NCBI RefSeq assembly: GCF_000226115.1
Contig: NC_016462.1
Location: 682,001 to 746,000, forward strand
Direction: 5' to 3'
Origin: Thermothielavioides terrestris NRRL 8126
Lineage: Eukaryota; Ascomycota; Sordariomycetes; Sordariales; Chaetomiaceae
DNA length: 64,000 nt
The stretch's first letter is position 1. Each line of letters starts with the position of its first letter. The notes under the pieces are model-generated. The model saw only the letters and a list, made by a program, of their open reading frames with translations, was not told the origin of the DNA and ran no database searches. The translations under genes were made by a program, and so were the position numbers. Shown here piece after piece: positions 25,648 to 35,661 of this stretch.

Positions 25648-26600
25648 TTGCCTCGGTCTGATCTAGGGCGACGACATTCCCGACGGCGATCCACACCTCC
25701 CCTCGCTGGAACCCGCGGCTTTGACGACGGCAAGGGCGCCGATTTCGCGTATTTTGAGCTCTACCGTGCCCCGCGGGCCGTGTGGGAAAAGTGGGAGACG
25801 AGACGGCTGGAGCAGGTCAATACATTCCGCCAGGTCCGGTGCCGGGACTGCGGCGTCTTCGCCACGGGGCTACAGCTGCAGCTCGACTTTGTTGATGACC
25901 AGCCTCTTGAGGGGCGAAGGCTTTGAGAACCTTTGAGCTTGTTATTTCTTGAATTTCTCATCGCTTTGAGATTGGAGTGCGTGCGATGGACGATGGTCGG
26001 ACGAGAAAGCAGGGGTGCTGCCGGGCTCGGTTTGGGCCGTAATGGCTGTAGATTGGCAGATAGGTTAGCCATGAAGGGAAGATAGACTGTCCTAATATGG
26101 CGCCTTTGCAGCAGGCCGCTTGTGCAATCAAGCCGCAGTGCTTCGATGATTAATGGCCAACCATACATACCATCCCGGCCCTCGAGTTCCTGGAATTTTG
26201 GACGGAGAAGGACTGGGTTCGTGTGGACGCCGCCGTTGTCGGCACTGGCGTAGATCTGAGATATGTGGATGAGTTTCCGCCTCCAGGCCGCCGTCAAATG
26301 CGTCTTTGAGCAAGTGCGGTCCGAAGGGCTCGCGCAGCTGCAGAAGCTCTGACGGAATACGATGGCCCAGCCTGTTGTTGACGGGATTCCGCCCTTCCGA
26401 GTCTGGGACTGGGGGGAGAGACAGGCCGCTGTGTTTTGTGTGTCGAGGGCATCAAGAAGCACGCCTTCTGCCACGCGCACCCGAACCGCCGGGATATTCT
26501 TGTCGTACCGGATACGTTTAACATCGTCGGCCCCATTGAGCTGGAGCCGGACAGCTGTTGTTTTCTTGGCCGAGTGGGAGCGGAATTCTCTGGCTAGTGT
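25648..26600 (+). pseudogene. Decayed protein-coding gene, family not recognised
   Basis: Several plus-strand segments have clear coding-type codon use but are broken. Segment 1 (about 25,700-25,926) reads FAYFELYRAPRAVWEKWE and later GVFATGLQLQLDFVDDQPL before a stop. Segment 2 (about 26,174-26,263) includes IPALEFLEFWTEKDW and DAAVVGTGVDL. Segment 3 (about 26,264-26,447) is in another frame: MSFRLQAAVKCVFEQVRSEG, an in-frame TGA at 26,360-26,362, then DGIPPFRVWDWGERQAAVF. Segment 4 (to about 26,595) is again shifted: CVEGIKKHAFCHAHPNRRDI and VVPDTFNIVGPIELEP. Segments 3 and 4 meet at a GTGTGT run, where loss of two bases would restore one frame. Some breaks could be unseen introns, but the TGA plus the GT slip argue for a pseudogene. 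No function is assigned. Confidence 0.5.
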
Positions 26601-27786
26601 TTCTGTTACCCCCAGCAACGTACCGTTTTACAGTCTCAGCGAGCAGCGATGTGACGGGTCACTCGTTGCAGGGCAGGAGGATCAGGTGCAGGACGGGCGG
26701 CGACAAAGCATACCTAATCTATGTTCCTTTTCTGCGAGATCCCCCTGTGCCTTGTGATTGTGGTGCCTCTTGAGCCATCTCTGGCGGCTGTCGAGTGGCG
26801 GGTCGAGATGTGATGCTGGCTCGGACGCGATAGGCCACGCAGCGCGTTGATCATATCGTTTTCGACTTGTTCCCCTGGTGCGGCGCAGCGACGCCCTTTG
26901 AATTCCTCACACAGACACGGATCAGAGCGAGCACAGGCGCTATGGTAAACAAAACTGTTTCAAACTGCTCGAGACCTATTTAAGAAGGAAGACCCGAACA
27001 AGGCTGACTTTGCAGAAGACCCGAGCATCCGTCATCCATGGTAGAAAGGGCATACCTGATCTTCGAGTGCTCCGATGGACCGTTTTTACAAGGGAAGACG
27101 GTAGCCTCGACCGTTTCCAATAGCGGGGATCTAGGTAATTCTGCTGGCAGATGTTTGGGCCAGAACCCCACTGAGCAGGCAGGACTAATAAATGCAGCTA
27201 CTGCGAAGGAGTACAGGTTACTACTTCGTGATCCTGCCTCCTTACACGAGGTGCTGCCCTCATGGAGGAAGGGATAAGCATTGTGATGTTGGACAGTCGA
27301 GCACTTAAGTAAGGTACCCTGGCTGGTGATTGTGTGTCCTAGAGAGGTTCAGCCCCAGTCGGGGAAGGTGCGAGCTCTGTGGGTCAGATTGCGTTGAATT
27401 GCGTTGGATTGGATTGGGTTGAGTTGAGAAGAGTTGAGTTGTTCGGAGCCATGGCCCGATCTGGATGCGCGTCATGAATCAAGGGTCGCGAACCCCTGCA
27501 CGGGTGACTAAGCTGGCTGATCGAACTTGGCGTGGGGGAAGCCCAAGGCGAAAGCAACACCAGACTGCCCAGCTCCTGCTCTCCTTTCCTTCTCGCTTCC
27601 ACCACAGAGCAAGCACAACGCAACACAACTTCACGGCTTCAGCTTTCTGCTGCCAGCTTCCATTGCGAGAACAGCGTTGTACATTGCTTCCGCAATCTGC
27701 ATTCAGTTGCGTCCAATTGCAATCAATCGATCAATCCATCACGAAACACCCACAAACAAAACAAGCGTCCATTGGAGTATGACACG
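26601..27786. other. Intergenic and promoter/leader of dynactin gene
   Basis: About 1.2 kb with no gene recognised. A degenerate TTGAATTG/TTGAGTTG simple repeat lies at about 27,390-27,441. CA-rich leader DNA immediately precedes the dynactin ATG. Confidence 0.45.
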
Positions 27787-30700
27787 ATGACGTCCATCTC
27801 GGATCTGGCTGTCGGCCAGAAGATCCGCCTCAGCGACAATCGCTCTGGCACCATCCGCTTTGTCGGCCAGACCGCATTTGCCCCGGGTGACTGGGTCGGA
27901 ATTGAGCTCGACGATGGCTCTGGAAAGAACGACGGAAGCGTCCAAGGCGAGCGCTACTTCGACTGCAAGATGGGCTTCGGCATGTTCGTGAGGCCTTCCA
28001 CCATCACCGTGGTTGCCCAGCCCAAGCCCGCGGCTTCCAAGAAGGTTACGCGTCCCAGCGGCATGTTCGCAGCAGCTTCTTCGCGCGGTCCGAATGCCAA
28101 CGACGCCGCTCTTGCCAAACGCAAGAGCCTGAATGCTCCCAGCCCGACGCCAGCCCCCAGGCCATCGCGCTCTTCGAGCATCGCACGCGTAAGACGCGTC
28201 ATCCCTATCTTGACGCGTCGTGATGGTCTGCTGACGCGTCTTGCCAGTCCCCTACCAGGTCCCCAACCAAACAGCTGGCCACAGCGCCTTCAAGCGCTGC
28301 CGGGTCGCGTACCGCCACTCCTGCCAACGCCAGGCCTGCCCTCGGAGCTCGTCCACGCCCCTCCGTCGCGCCTGCCAAGTCCTCCGCTGCTCCGCCGCCC
28401 CTGCCAGCCCCCAGGGCCCGCCAGGCCTCTACCGCCGCTGTGGCACCCAAGCCAACTGGTGCCCCTGCGCGCACTCTGAGCGGTCGGCTGCCCGCAGCTG
28501 CCAAACCGGGAGTTGCCCGCTTGCCCACGGCCCGACTCGCCTCCTCCGGCCCGGTTCCGGCCATCGGCAAACGCGGCAGCGGGAGCACCGTCTCCACGCA
28601 GAAGAGCAGTGACGATGAAATCCTTTCACCCAAATCGATCAGCCCGGCCCAGCAGAGGACCCTGGCATTGGAGAAGCTCACCGGCTCAGCTAACTCCCCT
28701 ACACCGCCCGCCGCCACCAAGCCGGCCGGCGCAACCGCCACGACCACATCCAGGTCAGCAGCCAATACTGCGGCCGCCAACAAAGAGATCGAAGATCTCA
28801 AGGCGAAGATCCGCGTCCTTGAGAAGAAGCGGATCGAGGATCGCGAGAAGCTTAACACGCTCGACCAGATCAAGAGCGAGCGCGACAAGTTTGAGAGGAT
28901 TATCCAAACTTTGCAAATCAAATACCAACCACAGCAGCAGGAGCTTGCCGACCTGAGACGGCAGCTCAAGGAGGCTGAGACACGCCTGTGCAATGTCGAG
29001 GAGATGCAGGCCGAGCATGAGGCCGCCCTGGAGCTTGCCACCCTCGACCGCGAGATGGCCGAGGAGATGGCCGAGGTCCACAAGGCTGAGCTCGACGCCC
29101 TCAAGTTGAAGCACGAGGAGTTGGAGCTCGAAGTGGAGGTTCTCCGGGAGGAGAACGCTGAACTCACCAAAGGCATGTCATCCGAGGATAGGGCCAGTGT
29201 CGGATGGCTGCAGATGGAGAAGAATAATGAACGGCTCCGCGAGGCGTTGATCAGGCTTCGGGACATCTCCCGTGAGCAGGAAGAGGAGTTGAAGGCCCAG
29301 ATCAAGGGTCTCGAGGATGATCTGCGCGAGTTTGACGCCGTCAAAGAGGAGCTCACCGCCTGCAAAGAGGACCTGACGCAGAAAGAGTCTGCCATCGAGG
29401 ATCTCCGCGAGCAGCTGAACAACGCTCTGGGAGCCGAGGAGATTATCGAGAATCTCAGTGAACAAAACATGAACCAATCCGAAGAGATCAAGGAGCTCAA
29501 GGCGGCCATTGCCGACCTTGAAGCCCTGAAAGAGATCCACGATGAGCTGGAAATCAACCATGTCCAGTACGAGAAAGAGATGCAGGAGGATATCAGCCAG
29601 AGGGACGCCGTCATCGCCGAGCAAGCCCGCCAGGCGGCCAAGCATAAGGCAGCCATGGAGGACATGGAGTACACGCTGTCGAGGTTCCGTGAGCTGGTTA
29701 CTAGCCTGCAGAGCGACCTGGCGGACATGCGTGCTTCTCAGGCCGTCACCGAGAATGAGTCGGAGCAGCTGAACAGCCGGTCGCGCGCCATGCTCGAGCT
29801 CAACATGAAGCTGCAGATCTCCGCCGCCAAGGCCCAGGCCAAGACCATCGACCTCGAACTGCGCCGTATGGAGGCGCAGGAGGCCGAGCAGCACCTGGAG
29901 ATCGTCACGCTGTTCCTGCCGGACAGCTATCAGACCGACAAGGACTCGGTCCTCGCCCTCCTGCGATTCAAGCGCCTGGCTTTCAAGGCCAATCTGCTCA
30001 ACGGCTTCATCAAGGAGCGCGTCAACAGCCAGCCACACCCTGGTCACGAAGACGAGGTGTTCGAGGGCTGCGATGTCGCCGACAAACTGACCTGGGTTTC
30101 CTGCATGTGCGACCGCTTCGTGAATGCCATCAGCCACTGCTCGCTTGAGCAGTTCGCCCAGTATCAGGGTGCGCTGTACGAGCTCGAGCCTGCCGAGAGG
30201 GCCATGAACGGCTGGATCGACGGCCTGAGACGCGACGAGTTGAAGGAGAAGCAATGCGCGGTCGAGCTGCAGCGGACCATTGCCCTCATGACGCACCTTG
30301 GCGAGGTGCACATCTGCCCCGACCTACAGAGCTTCGCCGACGACATTCACATGCGCGCTCTACTGATGCAGAGTTACTTGGAGTCTGCCGCCGTCGCCTT
30401 CACCACCGCGAAGGCCATGGTCCAGCGGGTCGTCCCCTCGACCGAGGACGAGGAGGAGCTCAGCCAGCACTTCTCAAACAAGACCGACAGCGTTGTCACC
30501 CAGACTCGCAGCACCAAGGTCATCGCCGGAAAGACGGCCCGCGCGCTGGAGGATCTCAATTCCAGGTCCCTCTCTCTCCTGCCCGAGTCCCTGGAGGCGT
30601 TTGTGGAGTGCGAAGCTGCGACAGCGGAGCTCGCCGACATGGCGCGCAAGATCGGCTTGGATCTTCATCGGCTCCTCAATGAGGAGGGCAGAACCGCACC

Positions 30701-31856
30701 ATACACTTATGCCGAGGTGCAGTCGTGCATCCAGAACACAGCCATGACCGCGTTCAACCACAGCGAGGCCGACCTGTTCTCGACGTACCTCAGCAAACTG
30801 CGCGCCGTCACGTCGCAGATCTCGGACCTAGCGGCACTGAGCACAGACCTCAGCCAGACGCAAGAATTCGAGCGCGGCCCTGCCCCTTGGACCTTGCGCA
30901 GCCAGGAGCTTAAGGAGCTCAAGAAGGTGCCGATCGAGGCCGAGGCCGAGGTTCGCCGTCTCAAGGAGGAGTACAGCAACGCCCGCCGCACCATCGCCAT
31001 CCGTGACGAAGACCTGAGCACAGCCCAGGTCAAGATTGAGACGCTCGAGTCCCGGATGCGTGACGCCAAGGCGAAGGCAGCACGGATCTCGGAGCTCGAG
31101 GCTCAAATCGCGGCGGACAAGGAGGAGATCGCCACCCTATCGGAGAGCATCTCCAAGCAAGACCGCGAACTCAAGGCGCTCGAGCTCGACCGCGACAAGT
31201 GGAAGCAGGTCGCCAGCACCAGCCGGGTGGTCGCCGGCAGCGGGGCGGAAGCGGCAGGGGCCAGAGAGAACCAAGAGCGGGCGGTCGCCACGGCGCGCGA
31301 GATGGACAATCTTAAGACGATGATCAACGGCCTCGAGGCTGCGCTCCGCTACCTGCGCGAGGATAACCGCCGCGCCAGACTGGTGGAGCAGCGCGACCAC
31401 GACTGGCTCGCCGAGCCCCTCACTAAGAATATCCGGCCGGGCGAGCAGCGCAGGGCAATTGCTGGTTCCGAGAACAAGGCTGTGCTTAGGGAGCTGGTCA
31501 ACCTGTCGAGCCATGCTAAGATCTACGACTTGGCGAGGCTGCCCGAGGATAAGATCGCGTGGAAGCCGGCAAAAAGCACGCCGCAGTATCATGCGGCACA
31601 GCAAAAAGAAGATTTCGCCACTTGGAAGAGCTGGCAAGAGGCCGCCCTTAAGAAGGGCTGGGGGTCGGTGCCCGCGTCTCCCGCTGCGGCAGGTAAACAG
31701 AGCCCGAAGAAAAATGTCATGAGGCCCGTTGGGGCGAAGTTGCAGATCAGGCTGCCGGGGATGGAGGGAAAGCCTAGCCCTATCACGGGTAGGCAGGTGG
31801 AGATTGTGGATTCCAAGGAGTGGGAGGCGTTGCAGGGGAGGTTTTTGTTCATGTGA
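27787..31856 (+). CDS. ro-3: Dynactin large subunit p150-Glued (ro-3/nudM ortholog)
   Basis: Largest subunit of dynactin, linking cytoplasmic dynein to microtubules and cargo, and needed for nuclear migration in hyphae. Two exons: 27787-28188 and 28248-31856, 1,336 residues, close to the filamentous-fungal length. The N-terminal CAP-Gly domain (about residues 8-70) holds the tubulin-tail-binding GKNDG at 45-49 and GFGMFVRPS. A basic Ser/Pro/Ala-rich linker (about 80-240) follows. A long coiled coil covers about 240-560 (heptads of Leu, Glu and Lys), then the central p150 domain (for example VTLFLPDSYQTDKDSVLALL and LLNGFIKERVNSQPHPGHED), and a second coiled coil at about 930-1,060. The 59-nt intron is remarkable for repeated ACGCGT motifs. 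Confidence 0.95.
28185..28239. promoter_or_regulatory. Cluster of four ACGCGT motifs in the ro-3 intron
   Basis: ACGCGT occurs at 28185-28190, 28194-28199, 28213-28218 and 28234-28239, that is four copies in 55 bp. The first overlaps the exon end and 5' splice site, and the others lie inside the 59-nt intron. ACGCGT is the core of the MCB element bound by MBF-type (Mbp1/Swi6) factors of the G1/S programme. Whether it works here is unknown. It may be an intronic enhancer or a small tandem duplication. Confidence 0.35.
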
Positions 31857-32365
31857 GAAAGCACTGGCGGCGTCTAGGGCGTTGTTTGGGCTCGGGAAAA
31901 GGGAGGTTCTGTCATGGGTGCATCGCATGAGGCGTTTTGTTCAGGAGCATGGCACGGGCATGCCAGAAGGCATTTTTACCCATTCTTGACGGAGTTTGGC
32001 GGGGACACGGCCTGAGAGATGGCTCTTTGTTGATTGCACGAGGAGTCCGGCCAAGGGCATGGCCTGAAAGATTCTGTATCATTATTTGCATTGCGAGAGG
32101 AGTTTGGTCAGAGGGTTCTGGATACCCATCCAGCCGAAACGGCTGCGGCTTTTGTTAGACGGACTGGAGAATGCTTGGCTTTTTCACAAGATGGTTCCTT
32201 GGCATGGTGCCTGCATTATGAGTTCCCCGGATCTGGCACGTAGCACGTTCGATAAGCGGATGGTTCTCTTCCCGGGCCGGTCGATGGCGAACCTTTTCAT
32301 TCCATGCGGCTCCGTTTCTACACACTATCAAGCCACAACCAATTCATGCTCGTGATGATCCTCCC
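31857..32365. other. Intergenic, convergent ro-3/SRP19 3' ends
   Basis: About 500 bp between the stop of ro-3 and the stop of the minus-strand SRP19 gene. It contains loosely repeated CATGGC/GGCATGG words but no gene. Confidence 0.45.
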
Positions 32366-33307
32366 CTACTTCCCCTTCCCCTTCTTATCCTTCTTCCCCC
32401 CTCCCGCCCCAGCACCGGCGCCGGCACCGCTACCCCCGCCGGCGGCAGCCAACAAACTCGCCATATCCGGCATCCCGCCGCCGCCGACACCTCCACCCTG
32501 CTGCTGCAGCTCCTTCATCATGTCCTTGAGGAAGTTCTCGCTCACCCCGCCGCCCGTCATCGCGGGGCTGTAGTACGGCAGCAGCTCGCCCATCTTCCAC
32601 CCGCGCGGCACCGCCGGCCGCGGCCACGGCTTGCTCGTGTCCGCCATGGCGGCTGGCGGCGGCGGCGCGCCGCCTACGCGCATGCGCAGCGCCGGGGAGC
32701 TGTCCGTTGTTGGGTGTGCGCGCAGGTGCTGGGCTACGAGCAGGTAGAGGTGGTGTTTGTTTTTGATTGTTTTTGATGGAGGGAATGGTGGTTGTGTAGT
32801 AGGTAGGTGTGGGTGTTGCTGCTGCTGCTGCGCGCGCAGGTCGACCTTGACCCGGCCCGGGTTGGCCCAGTCCTTGGGGTGCAGCTTGCCGGCCTCCAGC
32901 ACGGTGGGCAGGCGCAGGCTCGCGCACGCCTGCACGATGTCGATCGCCAGCGGGTTGCGCACCGCCAGCGCCAGCGGCACCCGCCGCCCCTCCGCCCGCG
33001 TCCGCGTCGCGTCGAAGTACACCGGGTACAGGCACTGGTAGTGCCGGTACGCCTTCTCGTCTGTCGTCGTCTGCATGTGGATCTGCGGGGCGGGTGCTGC
33101 TGCTGCTGCTGCGCGGCGCCCTGCGGGCGCGGGTCGTGGCGGCTGCTGCTGCTGATGGGAGGACGGGGCGGCGGCGGCGGGCTTCTTCGTGCTGGCGTCG
33201 ACGCGGCGCAGGATATCGGACTCGACGAAGTCGTCGATGTCGGCCTCGGAGGGGTCCGACATGTCGACGTCGCTGTCGGAGACCTCTTCTACGCGGGGGT
33301 GCGACAT
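32366..33307 (-). CDS. SEC65: Signal recognition particle subunit SRP19 (Sec65)
   Basis: SRP19 binds the S domain of SRP RNA and helps load SRP54, so it works in co-translational targeting to the ER. A single-exon frame of 313 residues starts MSHPRVEEVSDSD, with an acidic N-terminus and Ala/Gln/Pro linker. The SRP19 domain runs from about residue 90: QCLYPVYFDATRTRAEGRRV, then NPLAIDIVQAC, KLHPKDWANPGRVKVDLR and HLYLLVAQHLRAHPTT. A Gln/His/Pro-rich insert of about 25 residues splits the domain just before the HLYLLVAQ strand, and no GT..AG intron fits there, so it appears to be translated. The Gly-rich tail ends in KKDKKGKGK, a typical basic Lys tail of fungal Sec65. Confidence 0.9.
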   Translation of the reverse strand: MSHPRVEEVSDSDVDMSDPSEADIDDFVESDILRRVDASTKKPAAAAPSSHQQQQPPRPAPAGRRAAAAAAPAPQIHMQTTTDEKAYRHYQCLYPVYFDATRTRAEGRRVPLALAVRNPLAIDIVQACASLRLPTVLEAGKLHPKDWANPGRVKVDLRAQQQQQHPHLPTTQPPFPPSKTIKNKHHLYLLVAQHLRAHPTTDSSPALRMRVGGAPPPPAAMADTSKPWPRPAVPRGWKMGELLPYYSPAMTGGGVSENFLKDMMKELQQQGGGVGGGGMPDMASLLAAAGGGSGAGAGAGAGGGKKDKKGKGK

Positions 33308-33948
33308 GACGGCGGCGGTGGGCTGTGGGCGGTGTTGGTGTTGAATGTCGAATCGTGTGGGGTTTATTTGAGAGCTTGGGAAGGGTCGACGTTGATAGTG
33401 GGGTCCTGCAATTGGGTTTGAGGTGGGGCTTGGCAGGGCTGCTACGTAACTATCAAAAACTATTGGCTGTCGGAGCGCAACGCCAGAGCAGGGTTTCTCT
33501 TGAGCTGACTTCTCAGCTCAGGTCATGCGAATGCCTGGTTTGTCTTGATTTCTTCGATCAAAATTAAGACGTTATCGCTCTGCTCGGCCCTGCTGCATCG
33601 TACACAAGCACTCGAACGGATGGACGCTCCAGAGGCGGATTGATACCGTCATGGAGATCCCCGGTGAGGACAGGTATTCACCGCGAATTGGAGTTGGTCA
33701 TCCGTATGAACGCCGGCAGCTTTCTGTCCCTGCCAAGGTGGTCCAAGTAAGCGGCAGTTGCCCAAGGAGAGAGCTGTTGGTGATTGAGACTAGTGTGAAC
33801 CCGGCAGTGTGATCGTGAAGGTAAACGAGCTAGACCGCCAAGAACGAAACACAAGGGTTTGAATGGAGACTGTCTCTTCTGTTTCGTTGAGTTCCCATCG
33901 CCCTGACCAAACCTTGGCAGCCAATTGCACGAATAATCAATAGACCAC
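33308..33948. other. Intergenic, promoter side of SRP19 gene
   Basis: 640 bp with no supported gene. It must contain the SRP19 promoter, which reads leftward. Confidence 0.45.
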
Positions 33949-34077
33949 ATGGAGACTGGCGCCGTGATGGAACACTGCAACGTCCTAGACTCCGCCGCGC
34001 AGGCCGGCATCGTCGTCGGCGCTGCGATCGGCGCCGTGCTCGCTGCGCTGACAGCTTTTGCGTGTGTGGATTCCTAG
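33949..34077 (+). CDS. Possible micro-ORF (42 residues) with one membrane segment
   Basis: A short ATG-to-TAG frame encodes METGAVMEHCNVLDSAAQ, then AGIVVGAAIGAVLAALTAF, then ACVDS. The middle 19 residues form a clean transmembrane helix with small-residue GxxxG-like spacing, and codon use is strongly C/G at third positions, unlike the surrounding DNA. It could be a complete small membrane protein or the first exon of a longer gene whose remainder I cannot find (a GT follows within the last codons). No family is recognised. Confidence 0.35.
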   Translation: METGAVMEHCNVLDSAAQAGIVVGAAIGAVLAALTAFACVDS

Positions 34078-34479
34078 TCTCTTCTTCCTGTCTTGCCGCA
34101 AGGTACTCTCATTGTTCGCCCCGGCTACTATAGGTAAAGGATGGGATACAACGCTACCTAGATTGGGCGTCCTACAGGTGGGAGCATATAGGAGTGGAGT
34201 CTTCTGTTCCCGGGGAGGGTCACTGTACAGTACACACTATTCATGCCAGTTTCACTGTTCGGCGCTCCCACGAATGCCTAGCTTCACCTTTACCACTTTA
34301 GCCCCTCTCGATCATGTAATCATCCCTCGAGAGGCGCCATTAAAGAAATGCAAGGCCGGATCAAGACTTCTCGCCATGGCCGTGCTTCAGCTCTTGCTGC
34401 GCGGGACATGTCGAATGACCATATCAGTGTATTTGTCCCTAGCCCATAGAACGAACATAGCGGGACGTTGTGGCCTCGC
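34078..34479. other. Intergenic, no gene seen
   Basis: 400 bp between the micro-ORF and the end of the bZIP gene. No domain or RNA is recognised. Confidence 0.4.
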
Positions 34480-35232
34480 TCAAATGCATCCCCAATTCGA
34501 AGTGATCCGGTCAACCAAGGCAAACAAGAGGTGAGTTTGGACACGGCACCCAGCGCCCGGCACAACAGCCCTCCGAAAACCAGGCTTCAGCCACTCGGTC
34601 GCAGCGGCAAGGTCGAATCCCGGCGCGCTTCGTTCCGTGATGATCTCGTAGGCGTCGCGGCATGGCATTGTCGACTCGCCCGCGCGCGGCGGCGGCAGGA
34701 GGGGATAATCGTTATTTGGGTCTTCAAAATCAGAGACTTGCACGGCATCTCCATGCGTCTCCACTGGAGTGGGCTCGTCGGTGCTGGGCTTGTCCTGAGC
34801 GAGGGGGCTGGCCGGGCTTAGGAAGGCCTGTTCGGGCGGTTCGAATGCTTCCCGAGGCGTGATGCAGGGGTTGGGGACGACAGCGGAGCTCTCAGCAGGT
34901 CCAGAAGGTTCTGGTGGAGTGATGCGCTTGATCTCAATGTTGGTCGCAATGCCGCGGGTCGTGTCAGTCGTCGATTCAACAACCGGTCTCTGGGATGCCC
35001 TCGAGTCGAGAGCATGCTGCAGTCGCCGGACCTCGGCGGTCAGGCTCCCGATTCTCCGCAGGGCATCCGCAAGCCTGGCTTCAGCATTTGAAAGGGCCGA
35101 TTCGAGTTCGGCAATCCTGCCTTTCACTCTTGCCCGGTGCCGCCGCTGGTTCGCGCGTTGCCGAGCGGCCTTGTGGCCGGGCGGTTTGCTCGAGAATTTG
35201 TGTACTCGGCTGCGGTAGCTTTCGGCTTCCAT
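34480..35232 (-). CDS. bZIP transcription factor, AP-1/Yap-like
   Basis: A basic leucine-zipper regulator of about 250 residues, single exon. The basic region is KAARQRANQRRHRARVKGRI (about 20-39), followed by a heptad zipper with Leu/Ala/Ile at the d positions (IAELESALSNAEARLADALR and continuing to about residue 85). A Pro/Ser/Thr-rich middle follows, and a C-terminal module around AATEWLKPGFRRAVVPGAG ends in CRVQTHLLFALVDRIT. The upstream in-frame codon at 35244 is TTG, so the ATG at 35232 (MEAESYRSR) is taken. It is divergent from the arsenite methyltransferase gene, 429 bp away, which suggests it may regulate that gene in the way Yap8/Arr1-type factors control arsenic genes in yeasts. 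That is inference from context. Only one Cys is visible in the C-terminal module, fewer than in Yap8-type sensors. Confidence 0.82.
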   Translation of the reverse strand: MEAESYRSRVHKFSSKPPGHKAARQRANQRRHRARVKGRIAELESALSNAEARLADALRRIGSLTAEVRRLQHALDSRASQRPVVESTTDTTRGIATNIEIKRITPPEPSGPAESSAVVPNPCITPREAFEPPEQAFLSPASPLAQDKPSTDEPTPVETHGDAVQVSDFEDPNNDYPLLPPPRAGESTMPCRDAYEIITERSAPGFDLAAATEWLKPGFRRAVVPGAGCRVQTHLLFALVDRITSNWGCI

Positions 35233-35661
35233 GTTGTAATTCAAAGCGCCTTGAATTAAGAACGAGAGAGTATCAGGGGTGTCTATCCTGCGCGTGGGCC
35301 CCGAAGTGTGTATCCTGGTGATGCGTTGGACAAGGCAAAAGAGGGAAAAAGTTGGTGACTAACCAATAAATTTCCTTTTCTGGCTCGTCGCCGCTTTTGC
35401 GGAGATGATGGATCCCTTCATAGCCTGATTAGGCAAGTAACCGATGACAGAACTTGGACTATCTCGTGTAAGTGAAACCAGCGAAGGCAGTACACGGAAA
35501 CCATTCTGCACACTTACAGACCATGAGCGGTCAAGATAAATATGTGACCAGATCCCACATATCAGCTCCTCTGGAAGACATTGTCTTCAGCCACTTCCTA
35601 ACCAAGTGCAACACCGTCTCTGCCCCCCGCCCTGGCAATCTACATAATCCACTGTTCAATC
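35233..35661. promoter_or_regulatory. Divergent promoter bZIP / arsenite methyltransferase
   Basis: A 429-bp intergenic region shared by the two divergent genes. It contains TGACTAA at 35356-35362, which fits the Yap/AP-1 response element consensus TKACTAA, and directly next to it CCAAT at 35363-35367. This is a plausible site for the adjacent bZIP protein and the CCAAT-binding complex. The sites are seen; their use is inferred. Confidence 0.45.

Noticed and set aside
25761..26618. 285-codon minus-strand frame, with a segment DNGGVHTNP that resembles a metalloprotease motif
   Set aside because: The plus strand in the same place has much better coding signal (broken gene). The motif is short and has no HExxH partner.
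28205..29728. 507-codon minus-strand frame rich in Ser and Arg
   Set aside because: It is the mirror of the dynactin coiled-coil coding strand; Glu/Lys-rich codons read as Ser/Leu on the opposite strand.
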